A DNA stretch of 64,000 nt from Lysobacter sp. (GCA_011526085.1 WYBC01000017.1:248001-312000); one strand, 5' to 3'. Positions 19,020 to 28,699 are shown, counted from the stretch's first letter. The notes: generated from the sequence alone by a model not told the origin. A program made the numbers and translations.

Positions 19020-19505
19020 TCAGCAAGGGGCCGCAAGCCCCTGCCCGGCCGCAAGTCGTTCCAACCAGACGCGGCCCGCCGGACTCAGCGGCGTGAGCAC
19101 GCAGCGACGCCCTTCGCCCTCGATCGCCAGCGCCACGTGCAGGTCGGGCGCGGGCAACGCATCGCCGCCGCGCTCCGGCCATTCGACCAGCCACAGCGCC
19201 GCATCGGCATCGTCCAGCCCCAGGAATTCCAGCTCGGCGCCGTCGCCGATCCGGTACAGGTCCAGATGCAGGGCTTCGCCGCCCGCGGCGAGCGGATAGC
19301 GTTCGACGAGGGTGTAGGTCGGGCTGCGGATCGCGCCGCTCACCCCCAGCGCACGCAGCCAGCCGCGCGCCAGGGTGGATTTGCCGGCGCCGAGATCGCC
19401 CTGCAGCAACACGACGGCCGGCCGCGGCGCGGTCTGCGCCAGCGCCCGCGCGAGGCGTTCGGTGGCGTCGGCATCGACGAGCTGCAACACGATCGATGCG
19501 GTCAT
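19020..19505 (-). CDS. tsaE: tRNA t6A biosynthesis ATPase TsaE
   Basis: Part of the TsaBDE machinery that makes N6-threonylcarbamoyladenosine at position 37 of ANN-decoding tRNAs. The 161-residue product has Walker A GDLGAGKST (about 35-43), the SPTYTLVERYP switch segment, and LHLDLYRIGDGAE with LVEWPERG, all hallmark TsaE blocks. Its ATG overlaps the stop of nnr (ATGA), so the two are translationally coupled. The amidase starts 88 bp downstream. The upstream in-frame extension only shadows nnr. Confidence 0.95.
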   Translation of the reverse strand: MTASIVLQLVDADATERLARALAQTAPRPAVVLLQGDLGAGKSTLARGWLRALGVSGAIRSPTYTLVERYPLAAGGEALHLDLYRIGDGAELEFLGLDDADAALWLVEWPERGGDALPAPDLHVALAIEGEGRRCVLTPLSPAGRVWLERLAAGQGLAAPC

Positions 19506-21025
19506 GCGCGCGTCACGGGATTCGCGAGACGACGCAGCTGCGGGAAGAGATCCGACGGCAGCAGCCCGCGCTCGCCGCCATCGCGCGCGGCGGCATCGCC
19601 GGCCGCGGCATGCAGCAGCGCACCGCAGACCGCAGCCTCGAAAAACGAGAGCCCCTGCGGACGCCCCTGTGCGAGCAGCGCCGCGATCGTGCCGGTCAGC
19701 ACATCGCCCATGCCGCCGGTGGCCATGCCGGGATTGCCCGCATCCACGATCGCCGGAATCTCGCCGGGCGCCGCGATCACGCTGCCGGCGCCCTTCAATA
19801 CGACCGTGCATGCGTAGCGTCCCGCCAGCCTGCGCGCGGCCTGCACGCGATCACGTTCGACCTCGGCCACGGTCTCGCCGAGCAGCCGCGCCGCTTCGCC
19901 CGGATGCGGCGTGATCACCGCATCGCCGAGCGTCCGGGCATCGCGACGCGCGATCGCGTTCAGCGCGTCGGCGTCGAGCACGCACGGCAGATCGGTCGCG
20001 AGCGCGGCGTCGAGCATCGCGGCGCCCCATTCGCCATCGCCGAGGCCCGGGCCGATCGCGATCACGCCGGCGGCGTCGAGCAGCGGCCGCAATCCGCTTG
20101 CGTCGTCCACTGCGCGCGTCATGCATTCGGGGCGCCGGGCCAGCAGCGCCGGCACGTGTTCGGCGCGCGTCGCCGCGCTGACCAGGCCCGCGCCGGTGCG
20201 CAATGCGGCTTCGGCGCAGAGCGCGAGCGCGCCGCCGTAACCGCGATCGCCGCCGATGCACAGCACATGCCCGAACCGGCCCTTGTGCGCATCGCGCGCG
20301 CGCGGCGGAAACCAGCGCGGCAGCGCGGCGACGCGCGCGATGCATGCGGCGGGCTCGAGATCGTCGAAGACGTGATCGGCCAGCCCCAGCGTGTCGATCA
20401 CGACCTCGCCCGCCGCCGCGCGGCCGCGGCCGGTGTAGAGACCGGGCTTGCCGGCGATGAACGCCAGCGTCACGTCGGCGCGCACCGCGACGCCATCGTG
20501 ATGGCCGCTGTCGGCATCGACGCCCGAGGGAATATCGAGCGCGAGGATCGGTGCCGCGTTGTCGTGATCGAGCGCGGCGACCAGATCCGCGGCGGCGCCT
20601 TCGAGCGCGCGATGCAGGCCGATGCCGAACAGCGCGTCCACCCAGACATCGACCTGCGGCAGCCCCTCGTCGACGACGAAAGTCGCGGCTTCGCCGCCGG
20701 CCAGCAGATAGGCCTCCGCGGCGCGGCGCGCCGCGCCCGCCTTCACTTCATCGCCCAGGCGCAGCACGAACACGTGGCGTCCGGAACTGCGCGCCAGCTC
20801 GGCCAGCACGTAGCCGTCGCCGCCGTTGTTGCCGGGCCCGCAGACCACGCCGATGCGCTGGGCCTCGGGCCAGCGATCCAGCAGCAGTCGCCACGCGGCC
20901 AGACCGGCGCGGGCCATCAGGTCATCCTCGTCCAGACCGACGCGGGACATGGCCACCTGTTCGGCGACGCGCACCGCGGCGCTGCGATGGACCTTCGGCA
21001 GATCGTGGAGGAAGCCGTTGCGCAT
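19502..21025 (-). CDS. nnr: Bifunctional NAD(P)H-hydrate repair enzyme
   Basis: Repairs damaged NADH/NADPH hydrates. The 507-residue protein has an N-terminal epimerase (YjeF_N, about 1-215, CGPGNNGGDGYVLA and ALDIPSGVDADSG) fused to a C-terminal ADP/ATP-dependent dehydratase of the ribokinase-like type (about 235-500, GRFGHVLCIGGDRGYGGA, VLKGAGSVI, GNPGMATGGMGDVLTG). The length matches E. coli YjeF. It begins back to back with queG: the two ATGs overlap head to head at 21023-21026, so each promoter must lie inside the other gene or start immediately at it. This arrangement (yjeF opposite yjeS, then yjeE) is the same as in E. coli. Confidence 0.95.
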   Translation of the reverse strand: MRNGFLHDLPKVHRSAAVRVAEQVAMSRVGLDEDDLMARAGLAAWRLLLDRWPEAQRIGVVCGPGNNGGDGYVLAELARSSGRHVFVLRLGDEVKAGAARRAAEAYLLAGGEAATFVVDEGLPQVDVWVDALFGIGLHRALEGAAADLVAALDHDNAAPILALDIPSGVDADSGHHDGVAVRADVTLAFIAGKPGLYTGRGRAAAGEVVIDTLGLADHVFDDLEPAACIARVAALPRWFPPRARDAHKGRFGHVLCIGGDRGYGGALALCAEAALRTGAGLVSAATRAEHVPALLARRPECMTRAVDDASGLRPLLDAAGVIAIGPGLGDGEWGAAMLDAALATDLPCVLDADALNAIARRDARTLGDAVITPHPGEAARLLGETVAEVERDRVQAARRLAGRYACTVVLKGAGSVIAAPGEIPAIVDAGNPGMATGGMGDVLTGTIAALLAQGRPQGLSFFEAAVCGALLHAAAGDAAARDGGERGLLPSDLFPQLRRLANPVTRA

Positions 21026-22109
21026 GCCCGGATTCTATACTTCCCCGGTGAATGCCCGCTCCGACATCGATCTCAATGCGCTCGCCCGCCGGGTGAAGAC
21101 GCTGGCGGCCGGATTCGGTTTCCAGCGCTGCGGGATCGCCGATGTCACGCTGGGCGAGGACGAAACCCATCTGCGCGACTGGCTGGCGCAGGGCCTGCAT
21201 GGTTCGATGCGCTGGATGGCCGAGCACGGCGACAAGCGCAGCCGTCCGGCCGATCTGGTGCCAGGCACCCTGCGGGTGATCTCGGTGGGTCTGGACTACG
21301 GCCGCGATCCCGACGAGGCCTGGGCGACGCTGGACGACGGCGAACGCGCCTACGTCGCGCGCTACGCGCTGGGTCGCGACTACCACAAGCTGATGCGCAA
21401 CCGGCTGCAGAAACTCGCCGATCGCATCGCCGCGGAAATCGGCCCGTTCGGGCATCGCGTGTTCGTGGACTCCGCGCCGGTGCTGGAACGCGCGCTGGCG
21501 CGCAACGCCGGGCTCGGCTGGATCGGCAAGCACACCTGCCTGATCGACAGCGACGGCGGCTCTTGGTTCTTTCTGGGCGAGTTGTACGTCGACCTCGCGC
21601 TGCCGATCGACCCGCCCGCGACCGCGCACTGCGGCACCTGCACGCGCTGCATCGAGATCTGCCCGACGCAGGCGATCGTCGCGCCGTACCGGCTCGACGC
21701 GCGGCGCTGCATCGCCTATCTCACCATCGAACACGAAGGCGCCATCGATGAAGATCTGCGGCCGCTGATCGGCAACCGCATCTTCGGCTGCGACGACTGC
21801 CAGCTCGTCTGTCCCTGGAACAAGTTCGCGCAGCGCACCGACGAGCCGGATTTCCGGGTCCGCAACAACCTCGACCAGGCGACCCTGGCCGAGCTGTTCG
21901 CATGGAGTGAAGACGAATTCCTGCAGCGCACGGAAGGCTCGCCGATCCGCCGCAGCGGTTACGCGCGCTGGCTGCGCAATCTCGCGATCGCCCTGGGCAA
22001 TGCGCCGACCACGCCGGACGTCGTCGCCGCGCTGGCATCGCGTCGCGACATCGACGATGCGATGGTGCGCGAACATGTCGCGTGGGCGCTGGCCCGTCAT
22101 CGCGCATAG
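21024..22109 (+). CDS. queG: Epoxyqueuosine reductase
   Basis: Last step of queuosine synthesis, reducing epoxyqueuosine in tRNA with a cobalamin and two 4Fe-4S clusters. The 361-residue protein shows the two cluster motifs CGTCTRCIEICP and CDDCQLVCPWNKF, and the DSAPVLERALARNAGLGWIG segment of the family. A HEAT-like C-terminal segment (DVVAALASRRDIDD) follows. The ATG at 21024 has GGAGGA 11 bases upstream; an in-frame GTG at 21048 is the alternative and would remove 8 residues. The stop TAG is the first triplet of a 22-bp inverted repeat. Confidence 0.94.
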   Translation: MPGFYTSPVNARSDIDLNALARRVKTLAAGFGFQRCGIADVTLGEDETHLRDWLAQGLHGSMRWMAEHGDKRSRPADLVPGTLRVISVGLDYGRDPDEAWATLDDGERAYVARYALGRDYHKLMRNRLQKLADRIAAEIGPFGHRVFVDSAPVLERALARNAGLGWIGKHTCLIDSDGGSWFFLGELYVDLALPIDPPATAHCGTCTRCIEICPTQAIVAPYRLDARRCIAYLTIEHEGAIDEDLRPLIGNRIFGCDDCQLVCPWNKFAQRTDEPDFRVRNNLDQATLAELFAWSEDEFLQRTEGSPIRRSGYARWLRNLAIALGNAPTTPDVVAALASRRDIDDAMVREHVAWALARHRA

Positions 22110-22211
22110 GGTGCGCCTGGGCGCACCGGCTTTTATTCACGGACAGCTGCCGTATGCGCACACGTCAGCGAGCGGCCCGCGAAGAAAATCGGTGCGCCCA
22201 GGCGCACCCTA
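22107..22211. repeat. Inverted repeat acting as two-way terminator
   Basis: A perfect 22-bp inverted repeat (22107-22128 with 22190-22211) around a 61-bp centre. Each arm is itself a hairpin (GGTGCGCC/GGCGCACC with a TG loop). On the plus strand the arm hairpin is followed by GGCTTTTATT, on the minus strand by GATTTTCTT, so each can end transcription of one convergent gene. The outer TAG of each arm is the stop codon of queG and of pgi. Confidence 0.88.
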
Positions 22212-23732
22212 GGCGCGGTTGCGAATTTCCGCCAGCAACGCCCGCGTCACCGGATCGTCAACCTCGGCATCGCCCTGCAGCGCCGGCAACAGCTTGCTGG
22301 CGACCTGCTTGCCGAGCTCGACGCCGAACTGGTCGAAGGCATTGATGCCCCACAGCACGGACTGCAGATAGACGCTGTGTTCGTACATCGCGATCAGCGC
22401 GCCGAGCGATTCCGGCGTCAGCGCATCGAGCAGCAACAGCGTGCTCGGGCGATTGCCGGCGTAGGCGCGATGCGGGTCGTCGCTGGCCTGGCCGTTCGCG
22501 AAGGCTTCGGTCTGCGCCAGCAGGTTCGCGAGCAGCGCCGCGTGATTGTCGCCATGCGCGTGATCGGCGCGGATCACGCCGATGAAATCCGCGGGCACGA
22601 TCTGCGTGCCCTGATGCAGGGCCTGGAAGAAGCTGTGCTGGGTGTCGGTGCCCGCCCCGCCCCACCACACCGGCACGGTATGGCCGGCCAGCGCGCCGCC
22701 GTCGAGTCGCACGGATTTGCCGAGGCTTTCCATCACCAGCTGCTGCAGATAGTTCGGCAACAAGCGCAGACGCTCGTCGTAGGGCAGCACCGCCTGCGCC
22801 GCCGCGTGCAGTGCGTTGCGGTTCCAGATCGCGGTGAGCGCATGGCAGACCGCGAGATTGCCGCGCAGCGGCGCCGACAACACGTGCGCGTCCATCTCCG
22901 CGGCGCCCGCGAGCAACCGCTCGAAACCGTCCATGCCGATCGCCAGCGCGATCGGGAAACCCACCGCCGACCACAGCGAATAACGACCGCCGACCCAGTC
23001 CCACATCGGCAGGATCCGGCTGTCGTCGATGCCGAAGGCCGCGGCGCGCGCCACGTTGGCGCTGACCGCGTAGATGCGGCCGCCGTCGCGACCCGCATGG
23101 TCGCCGAGCCAATCGCGCACCACGGTGCCGTTGAGCAGGGTTTCCTGGGTGCCGAAGGTTTTCGAGATCAGGATCGCGGCGGTGCGCGCGGGATCCAGCG
23201 ATGCCAGCGTGCGGCGCACCGCGTTGCCGTCGACGTTGGACACGAAATGCACGCGCAGCCCGGCGTCGCCATCGGCCAGCGCATCGGCGACGAGGCGCGG
23301 ACCGAGATCGGAACCGCCGATGCCGACGCTGACCACGTCGGTGACGCCGGAAGCACGGATGTCGTCGATCAGCGTCGCCATCCGCGCGCGCGCGGCGCGC
23401 GCCTGCGCGGACGCGTCGCGGGCGATGACGCTGTCGGACAGATCGCCACGCAGCGCGGTATGCAACGCGGCACGGCCCTCGGTGACGTTGACCGGATGAC
23501 CGTCGAACAGCCGTCGCACCGCCGCCGGCAGATCCGCGCGTTCGCCCAGCGCGAACAGCGCGTCGACCGCGGCGCGGTCGTAATGCTGGCGGGCGAAGCT
23601 GGCGTACAGCGGGCCGACGCGCAGCGCGAAGTCGCGCGGGCGATGCAGGTCTTCGGCGATCAGGCGGGCGATCGGCGTGCTGCGCAGACGATCGGCGTGC
23701 GGATGCAGCGTATCGAAGTCGGAATGCGGCAT
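22209..23732 (-). CDS. pgi: Glucose-6-phosphate isomerase
   Basis: Interconverts glucose-6-phosphate and fructose-6-phosphate in the cytoplasm. The 507-residue product has the sugar-phosphate site [13 protein letters not shown] and the catalytic stretches [25 protein letters not shown] and the HGDNHAAL loop, plus [12 protein letters not shown] near the end, all PGI signatures. It is slightly shorter than E. coli Pgi (549). The start [12 protein letters not shown] at 23732 is chosen because the longer open frame overlaps panC. It supplies fructose-6-phosphate for sugar-nucleotide synthesis as well as glycolysis. It lies 113 bp after panC. Confidence 0.96.
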   Translation of the reverse strand: MPHSDFDTLHPHADRLRSTPIARLIAEDLHRPRDFALRVGPLYASFARQHYDRAAVDALFALGERADLPAAVRRLFDGHPVNVTEGRAALHTALRGDLSDSVIARDASAQARAARARMATLIDDIRASGVTDVVSVGIGGSDLGPRLVADALADGDAGLRVHFVSNVDGNAVRRTLASLDPARTAAILISKTFGTQETLLNGTVVRDWLGDHAGRDGGRIYAVSANVARAAAFGIDDSRILPMWDWVGGRYSLWSAVGFPIALAIGMDGFERLLAGAAEMDAHVLSAPLRGNLAVCHALTAIWNRNALHAAAQAVLPYDERLRLLPNYLQQLVMESLGKSVRLDGGALAGHTVPVWWGGAGTDTQHSFFQALHQGTQIVPADFIGVIRADHAHGDNHAALLANLLAQTEAFANGQASDDPHRAYAGNRPSTLLLLDALTPESLGALIAMYEHSVYLQSVLWGINAFDQFGVELGKQVASKLLPALQGDAEVDDPVTRALLAEIRNRA

Positions 23733-23845
23733 GGCGGGACTCGTTGCGGGGGCATGCGGTGGCAAGGCCGCATCTTGCCAGATGCGGCCTGCGGGACGGG
23801 CATCGCCCGGGGTGCAAACGAAACCAGCGCCGCTGTCGCCGCGGC

Positions 23846-24712
23846 TCAGCCCAGCGCGAATTCGAGGTTGTCGATCAACCGGGTCCGGCCCAGGCGCGCC
23901 GCGATCAATGCCACCCGCGGGCCCGGCACCGCGTAACCGGCGGGCGAGATGTCGGGTTCGGCCAGATCCGGCGTGCGGATCGCGGCGTAATCCACCGAGA
24001 ACCCGACGTCCTCCAGGCGCAGCGCGGCGCCGGCCTCGACCGAGGTGCGAGAGACGCCGGCCAGCAATTGCGCGCGCATGTCCTGCAGCGTGCGATGGAT
24101 CTCCGCGGCGATCACGCGGTCTTCGGCGGAGAGGTACTGATTGCGCGAACTCATCGCCAGGCCATCGGCCTCGCGCACGATCTCGCCGCGCAACAGCGTC
24201 AGCGGATAGGCCAGATCGGTGACCATCTGCTGGATCACCGCGAGCTGCTGGAAATCCTTCTTGCCGAACGCGGCCACGTCCGGCTGCACCTGATTGAACA
24301 GTCGCGCCACCACCGTGCACACGCCGTCGAAATGGCCCGGCCGATGTGCGCCTTCCAGCACGTCGGCCACGCCGGGCACGCGCATGCGCACCGCAAGATC
24401 GACGCCGAAGGGATACATGCCCTCCACCGTCGGCAGCCACAACGCATCGCAGCCGGCGGCTTCGAGGCCGCTGGTGTCGGCTTCCGGTGTGCGCGGATAA
24501 CGGGTGAAATCCTCGTTCGGCCCGAACTGGGTCGGATTCACGAACACGCTGGAAATGATCCGGTCCGCATGCTGCCGCGCCAGCGCGACCAGCGAGTAAT
24601 GTCCGGCGTGAAGATTGCCCATGGTCGGCACGAAGCCGATACGCAGGCCTTCCCGGCGCCAGCCGAGGATCCGCTCGCGCAGGCCGCGCAGTTCGGTGAT
24701 GGTTTCGATCAT
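23846..24712 (-). CDS. panC: Pantothenate synthetase
   Basis: Joins pantoate and beta-alanine with ATP to make pantothenate. The 288-residue protein is of the nucleotidyltransferase fold: [12 protein letters not shown] carries the HIGH-type motif, [13 protein letters not shown] and [15 protein letters not shown] line the pantoate and ATP sites, and [12 protein letters not shown] is the KMSKS-like loop. The ATG at 24712 starts [15 protein letters not shown], the expected N-terminus. It is the last gene of a panB-SH3-panC run, starting 31 bp after the SH3 gene. Confidence 0.96.
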   Translation of the reverse strand: MIETITELRGLRERILGWRREGLRIGFVPTMGNLHAGHYSLVALARQHADRIISSVFVNPTQFGPNEDFTRYPRTPEADTSGLEAAGCDALWLPTVEGMYPFGVDLAVRMRVPGVADVLEGAHRPGHFDGVCTVVARLFNQVQPDVAAFGKKDFQQLAVIQQMVTDLAYPLTLLRGEIVREADGLAMSSRNQYLSAEDRVIAAEIHRTLQDMRAQLLAGVSRTSVEAGAALRLEDVGFSVDYAAIRTPDLAEPDISPAGYAVPGPRVALIAARLGRTRLIDNLEFALG

Positions 24713-24743
24713 GGGCGTCTTCGATGTTGGAGAGTGCGGCGTA

Positions 24744-25160
24744 TCAGCCGGCCAGGATGCGGACCCATGCGGCATGGACCCAGCCGGACGCGCAGGGACC
24801 ACGATACGCATGGGCCTTCGGGAGCGCACTGGAGACGCCGCATGCGTCCGAGGTCTGCCCCGCACGCGGGTAGACGACAGACATCCACTTCCCGTCGGGC
24901 GACATCCCGCAGACGAAGAAGGCATCGCCTTCGCGCAGGCGGTCGCGCATGGCGTAATCCGCGCCCGGGCCGCCGCGCACGGCGAGGAATCCATCGCCCT
25001 CCGGATTCAGCCCGGACACTTCGGCCCAACTGCCGCAGGCGTCGAGCGATGCGTCCTCGCCGACGATCATCGGGACGTCCCGCCGCGCGGCCGCGGCCGC
25101 GCATGCGACCAGCATCGCCGCGATGAAGACATGCCTCCGGAAGGTGCCCGCGCGGTTCAT
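24744..25160 (-). CDS. Exported SH3-like protein between panB and panC
   Basis: A 138-residue protein with a short signal sequence ([19 protein letters not shown], ending CAAAAARR). The mature part looks like a bacterial SH3b-type fold: [19 protein letters not shown], then [19 protein letters not shown], and a final [13 protein letters not shown]. Four cysteines could form disulfides. Such domains usually bind peptidoglycan or proteins in the periplasm. Its ATG overlaps the panB stop by ATGA, so it is coupled to a pantothenate gene although it has no role in that pathway that I know of. Function unknown. Confidence 0.78.
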   Translation of the reverse strand: MNRAGTFRRHVFIAAMLVACAAAAARRDVPMIVGEDASLDACGSWAEVSGLNPEGDGFLAVRGGPGADYAMRDRLREGDAFFVCGMSPDGKWMSVVYPRAGQTSDACGVSSALPKAHAYRGPCASGWVHAAWVRILAG

Positions 25161-25972
25161 TGGTACGCGTGCGCCGCGTCCGGGAAGCTGCCGTCGCGCA
25201 CCGCCGCACAATACGCCTGCACGGCGCCGGCGATCGAACCGCCTTCGACGAGGAAATCCTTCACGAACTTCGGCCGGCGATGGCCGCCGTCGAGACCGAG
25301 CATGTCGTGCAGCACCAGCACCTGGCCGTCGCAGTGCGGGCCGGCGCCGATGCCGATGGTCGGGATCGCGCTGGCGGCGGTGATCGCCTGGGCCAGCGCG
25401 GTCGGCACGCATTCCAGCACCAGCAGCGATGCGCCGGCGTCGGCGACCGCATGCGCATCCTCGCGCAGTTTCGCGGCCGCGCGCTCCTCGCGCCCCTGCA
25501 CCTTGAAACCGCCGAAGCGCAGCACCGACTGCGGGGTGAGGCCGAGATGGGCGGACACGGGAATTTCGCGTTCGACCAGGAAACGGATGACGTCGAGCTT
25601 GTGCGCGGCCGCGCCTTCGAGCTTCACCATCTGCGCGCCGGCCTGCAGCAGGCGGGTGGCGGCATCGAGCGCGCGCTCGGGCGTGGCGTCGGCCTGGAAC
25701 GGCAGATCCGCGACCAGCAGCGCGCGGGTCAGGTGCGAGGCGACCGCGGCGGTGTGATAGGCGATGTCGTCGACCGTGACCGGCAGGGTCGAGCCTTGGC
25801 CTTTCACCACCATGCCCAGGGAATCGCCGACCAGGATCAGATCGACGCCATTGCGATCGAACACCCGCGCGAACACCGCATCGTAGGCCGTGAGCATCGC
25901 CAGCCGGCGACCTTCGCGCTTGGCGTCGGCCAGGGCGGGCACGGTCCAGGGCTTGTCTTCTTGAATGGCCAT
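25157..25972 (-). CDS. panB: 3-methyl-2-oxobutanoate hydroxymethyltransferase
   Basis: First step of pantothenate synthesis, adding a hydroxymethyl group from 5,10-methylene-THF to 2-oxoisovalerate to give ketopantoate. The 271-residue TIM-barrel protein shows [31 protein letters not shown] (metal-binding Asp), [13 protein letters not shown] and [15 protein letters not shown], all standard PanB blocks. It lies 80 bp downstream of folK on the same strand and overlaps the SH3 gene by 4 bases. The pcnB-folK-panB-panC order is common in gammaproteobacteria. Confidence 0.97.
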   Translation of the reverse strand: MAIQEDKPWTVPALADAKREGRRLAMLTAYDAVFARVFDRNGVDLILVGDSLGMVVKGQGSTLPVTVDDIAYHTAAVASHLTRALLVADLPFQADATPERALDAATRLLQAGAQMVKLEGAAAHKLDVIRFLVEREIPVSAHLGLTPQSVLRFGGFKVQGREERAAAKLREDAHAVADAGASLLVLECVPTALAQAITAASAIPTIGIGAGPHCDGQVLVLHDMLGLDGGHRRPKFVKDFLVEGGSIAGAVQAYCAAVRDGSFPDAAHAYQ

Positions 25973-26052
25973 GAGCGTCCAGAAGGTGGCCGGAGAGGAA
26001 GAGGCCGGAGGGCGCCTAGCCTAACAGGTCGACCCGCGACGTTTCAGGCGTT

Positions 26053-26565
26053 TCAGCGTTCCGGAATCGGTGCGATCCCGCCCCGCTCGACCCGGGACAG
26101 CGCCTGCCGGGCGGGACCATGACCGGGGATCTCGATGTCGTCCACCAGGTCCAGCAGCGGGACCAGCGCGAAGGCGCGCTCGTGCAGGTGCGGATGCGGT
26201 ATCCGCAGGCCGGGCAGATCGATCGCCGCCTCCCCGTACAGCAGGATGTCGAGATCGAGGGTGCGCGGGCCCCAGCGATCGCTGCCATCGACGGCCCGGC
26301 GACGGCCGAAGTCGCGTTCGATGCCCAGCAGTTCATCCAGCAGCGTCAGCGGCGGCAGCGCGGTTTCGACCACGGCCACGGCATTGACGAAATCGGCCTG
26401 GTCTTTCTGGCCCCAGGCAGGCGTGCGGTAGAAGCGCGAAACGCCGACAAAACGGCTGCGCGGCACGGTCATCAGACGGTGCACGGCCGCCCGCAGCATC
26501 GCGACGCTGTCGCCGACATTCCCGCCCAGGCCGACGAAGGCGAGGACCGGACCGCTGCGACGCAC
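26053..26565 (-). CDS. folK: 2-amino-4-hydroxy-6-hydroxymethyl-dihydropteridine pyrophosphokinase
   Basis: Transfers pyrophosphate from ATP to 6-hydroxymethyl-dihydropterin in folate synthesis. The family blocks are FVGLGGNVGD, SRFYRTPAWGQKDQADFVNAV and RWGPRTLDLDILLYG. The start is uncertain because no ATG is in place: a GTG at 26565 (170 residues) has an excellent GGAGGGG 9 bases upstream and is preferred; a TTG at 26595 that overlaps the pcnB stop would add 10 residues. Either way the gene follows pcnB without a gap and is coupled to it. Confidence 0.92.
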   Translation of the reverse strand: MRRSGPVLAFVGLGGNVGDSVAMLRAAVHRLMTVPRSRFVGVSRFYRTPAWGQKDQADFVNAVAVVETALPPLTLLDELLGIERDFGRRRAVDGSDRWGPRTLDLDILLYGEAAIDLPGLRIPHPHLHERAFALVPLLDLVDDIEIPGHGPARQALSRVERGGIAPIPER

Positions 26566-26591
26566 TTCGACGAGCCCCTCCGCTGCGGTAT

Positions 26592-27935
26592 TCAATGTCC
26601 GACCGCCGCAGGTCGACGCCGCCGACGGCGACGCGGGCCGCGGGATTCTCCGCCTTCCGCCGCGCCGTCCTCGTCGTCCAGGGAAGGACGCAGGGCAGCG
26701 ACCGCAAGCGCATGATCGGGATCGCGCTGCGCCTCGGCCCAGAACGCGATGTCCGCGGCGTGGCTGTCGGACGCGGTCTGGCGAAGCAGCAGGAAATCGT
26801 AGGCGGCGCGGAAACGCGGCTGCGCCAGCAGGCGCACCACGCGCTTGCGCTGGCGCTGCGAGAAACGCGTCTGCAGCAGCCAGATTTCCTGCATCGGCAG
26901 CGAGAACCGGCGCGGAAGCGCCACGGTCGCGACCTGGTGCAGCGTGACGCGATCCGCGGCGCGGCGCTCGGCCTCGGCCGCGTGCACGCCCTGCGCCTGC
27001 AGCATCGCCAGCGTGCGGCAGTACGCCGGCCACAGCAGCAGCGCGAACAGGAACGCCGGCGACACCGGTTCGTCGGCGGCGATGCGCGCATCGGTGGCGC
27101 GCAGGCCTTCCAGCAGCATCCGGCGCAGGGCGCCGCTGCGGTTCGACGCCAGCGCGGCCGCGGTTTCCGGCATCAGCGCCGCAAGCAGACCATGCGCCTC
27201 GAGCCGCAGGAAACTGGCTTCGGCATGGCCCGCGAGGAACAGTTTCAGGCATTCCTCGAACAAGCGTGCGGGCGAGGCTTCCTGCAGCAGCGGCGCGAGC
27301 CGCGGGATGGGGTCGGCGCTGGCGGCATCGATCGAGAAACGCAGTTTCGCGGCCAGCCGGATCGCGCGCAGCATGCGCACCGGATCCTCGCGGTAGCGGG
27401 TATCGGGATCGCCGATGAGTTTCAGCACACGGTTGCCGACATCGTCGAAACCGCCGGTGTAATCGCGTACCGAGAAATCGGCGATCGCGTAGTACAGCGC
27501 GTTCGCGGTGAAGTCGCGGCGGATCGCATCGTCCTCGATCGTGCCGTAGACGTTGTCGCGCAGCACGCGGCCGTCTTCGTCGGTCTCGCGGTCGCCGCTG
27601 CCGTCGTCGCTGTTGGCGCGGAAGGTGGCGACTTCGATGATCTCGCGGCCGTAGACCACGTGGGCGAGCCGGAACCGGCGACCGATGAGCCGGCAGTTGC
27701 GGAACAGGTGCTTCACCTGCTCCGGCGTGGCGTCGGTGGCCACGTCGAAATCCTTGGGATGCTCGCCCAGCAGCAGGTCGCGCACCGCGCCGCCCACCAG
27801 ATAAGCGCCGTAGCCGGCTTCGTGCAGCCGATACAACACCCGCAGCGCGCTGGGACTGATGTCCTTGCGCGAAATCGCATGCTGATCCCGGGGGATGGTC
27901 CGCGGCGCGGCGTGCTGGGGCGTGGGTTCGGTCAT
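26592..27935 (-). CDS. pcnB: Poly(A) polymerase I
   Basis: Adds 3' poly(A) tails to RNA, marking it for decay. The 447-residue protein has the nucleotidyltransferase core GGAVRDLLLGEHPKDFDVAT (residues about 48-67, with the DFD carboxylates), the RRDFTANALYY segment, and DPDTRYREDPVRMLRAIR. The Arg-rich C-terminal tail (GPRRRRRRRPA) fits the RNA-binding tails seen in poly(A) polymerases and separates it from CCA-adding enzymes. It opens the pcnB-folK-panB run. Its ATG at 27935 is divergent from the tRNA-Glu promoter region. Confidence 0.93.
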   Translation of the reverse strand: MTEPTPQHAAPRTIPRDQHAISRKDISPSALRVLYRLHEAGYGAYLVGGAVRDLLLGEHPKDFDVATDATPEQVKHLFRNCRLIGRRFRLAHVVYGREIIEVATFRANSDDGSGDRETDEDGRVLRDNVYGTIEDDAIRRDFTANALYYAIADFSVRDYTGGFDDVGNRVLKLIGDPDTRYREDPVRMLRAIRLAAKLRFSIDAASADPIPRLAPLLQEASPARLFEECLKLFLAGHAEASFLRLEAHGLLAALMPETAAALASNRSGALRRMLLEGLRATDARIAADEPVSPAFLFALLLWPAYCRTLAMLQAQGVHAAEAERRAADRVTLHQVATVALPRRFSLPMQEIWLLQTRFSQRQRKRVVRLLAQPRFRAAYDFLLLRQTASDSHAADIAFWAEAQRDPDHALAVAALRPSLDDEDGAAEGGESRGPRRRRRRRPAAVGH

Positions 27936-27971
27936 CGAGTACGGAGTCTGGGGGCGCGATCGGATCGGACG

Positions 27972-28002
27972 TTGTTCAAGACAGCAGGTGACCCGCTATA
28001 CT
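27972..28002 (+). promoter_or_regulatory. Possible promoter for tRNA-Glu
   Basis: TTGTTC at 27972-27977 and TATACT at 27997-28002 with 19-base spacing, about 95 bp before the tRNA. The -10 is strong but the spacing is long; TTCAAG at 27975-27980 gives 16 bases. Confidence 0.45.
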
Positions 28003-28095
28003 AGCAGGCATGTCGCCATCGACCGTTCGACCAGGGCCCTTCCGGCCTCGAACCGCCCCCTGCCGACACCGTTCGCAAGTCCCGAACGCTTCAAT

Positions 28096-28171
28096 GCTCC
28101 CTTCGTCTAGAGGCCCAGGACGTGGCCCTCTCAAGGCTAAAACACGGGTTCGAATCCCGTAGGGAGCGCCA
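28096..28171 (+). tRNA. tRNA-Glu (anticodon CTC)
   Basis: A 76-base cloverleaf: acceptor stem GCTCCCT (28096-28102) with AGGGAGC (28161-28167), discriminator G at 28168, CCA encoded at 28169-28171, T-loop GGTTCGAATCC. The anticodon arm is TGGCC-CTCTCAA-GGCTA, giving anticodon CTC and containing one G-U pair. The D-arm and first half match bacterial tRNA-Glu (CTTCGTCTAGAGGCCCAGGA). It reads GAG codons, which dominate in this GC-rich genome. A strong terminator follows 5 bases later. Confidence 0.95.
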
Positions 28172-28176
28172 TCTCC

Positions 28177-28211
28177 GAAGCCCGCGTCGCGAGACGCGGG
28201 CTTCGTTTTTT
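28177..28211 (+). terminator. Terminator of the tRNA-Glu transcript
   Basis: A perfect 12-bp stem (gaagcccgcgtc / gacgcgggcttc) with a GCGA loop, then GTTTTTT at 28205-28211, directly after the encoded CCA. Confidence 0.93.
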
Positions 28212-28375
28212 CCGCGCGCCCGAAGGGTTCGAACCGGGTTCGACACGTCCGTCCCGTGCGCCGGAAACCCGCCACGAGGGCCGGAATTTCATGCCGATGG
28301 CCTTCGCCTCGGCCCGCTGCCGTCATACACTGATGCCCTGACATCCCCTTCCACCGTCCCCGCCTGGTCGCGCCA

Positions 28376-28699
28376 ATGCCTTTCGTCGTCACCGAAAACT
28401 GCATCAAGTGCAAATACACCGACTGCGTCGAAGTCTGTCCGGTCGATTGCTTCCACGAAGGTCCGAACTTTCTGGTGATCGATCCGGACGAGTGCATCGA
28501 CTGCACCCTCTGCGAGCCCGAGTGCCCGATCAACGCGATCTATCCGGAAGACGACGTGCCCGCCGGGCAGGAACGCTTCGTCGCGCTGAACAAGGAGCTG
28601 TCGGAGATCTGGCCGGTGATCACCGTGCGCAAGGATCCGCTGGCCGACGCCAAGGATTGGGAAGGCAAGCCGGACAAGCTGCCGCTGCTCGAGCGCTGA
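28376..28699 (+). CDS. fdxA: 7Fe ferredoxin FdxA
   Basis: A 107-residue electron-transfer protein. The first cluster region is [17 protein letters not shown], whose extra-long spacing is typical of the 3Fe-4S plus 4Fe-4S (seven-iron) ferredoxins; the second is [17 protein letters not shown]. The C-terminal extension ending [15 protein letters not shown] is the hallmark of the Azotobacter FdI/FdxA type. In other bacteria it serves general redox and stress roles. The gene is monocistronic and has a terminator immediately downstream. No clear ribosome-binding site is visible directly before the ATG. Confidence 0.95.
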   Translation: MPFVVTENCIKCKYTDCVEVCPVDCFHEGPNFLVIDPDECIDCTLCEPECPINAIYPEDDVPAGQERFVALNKELSEIWPVITVRKDPLADAKDWEGKPDKLPLLER

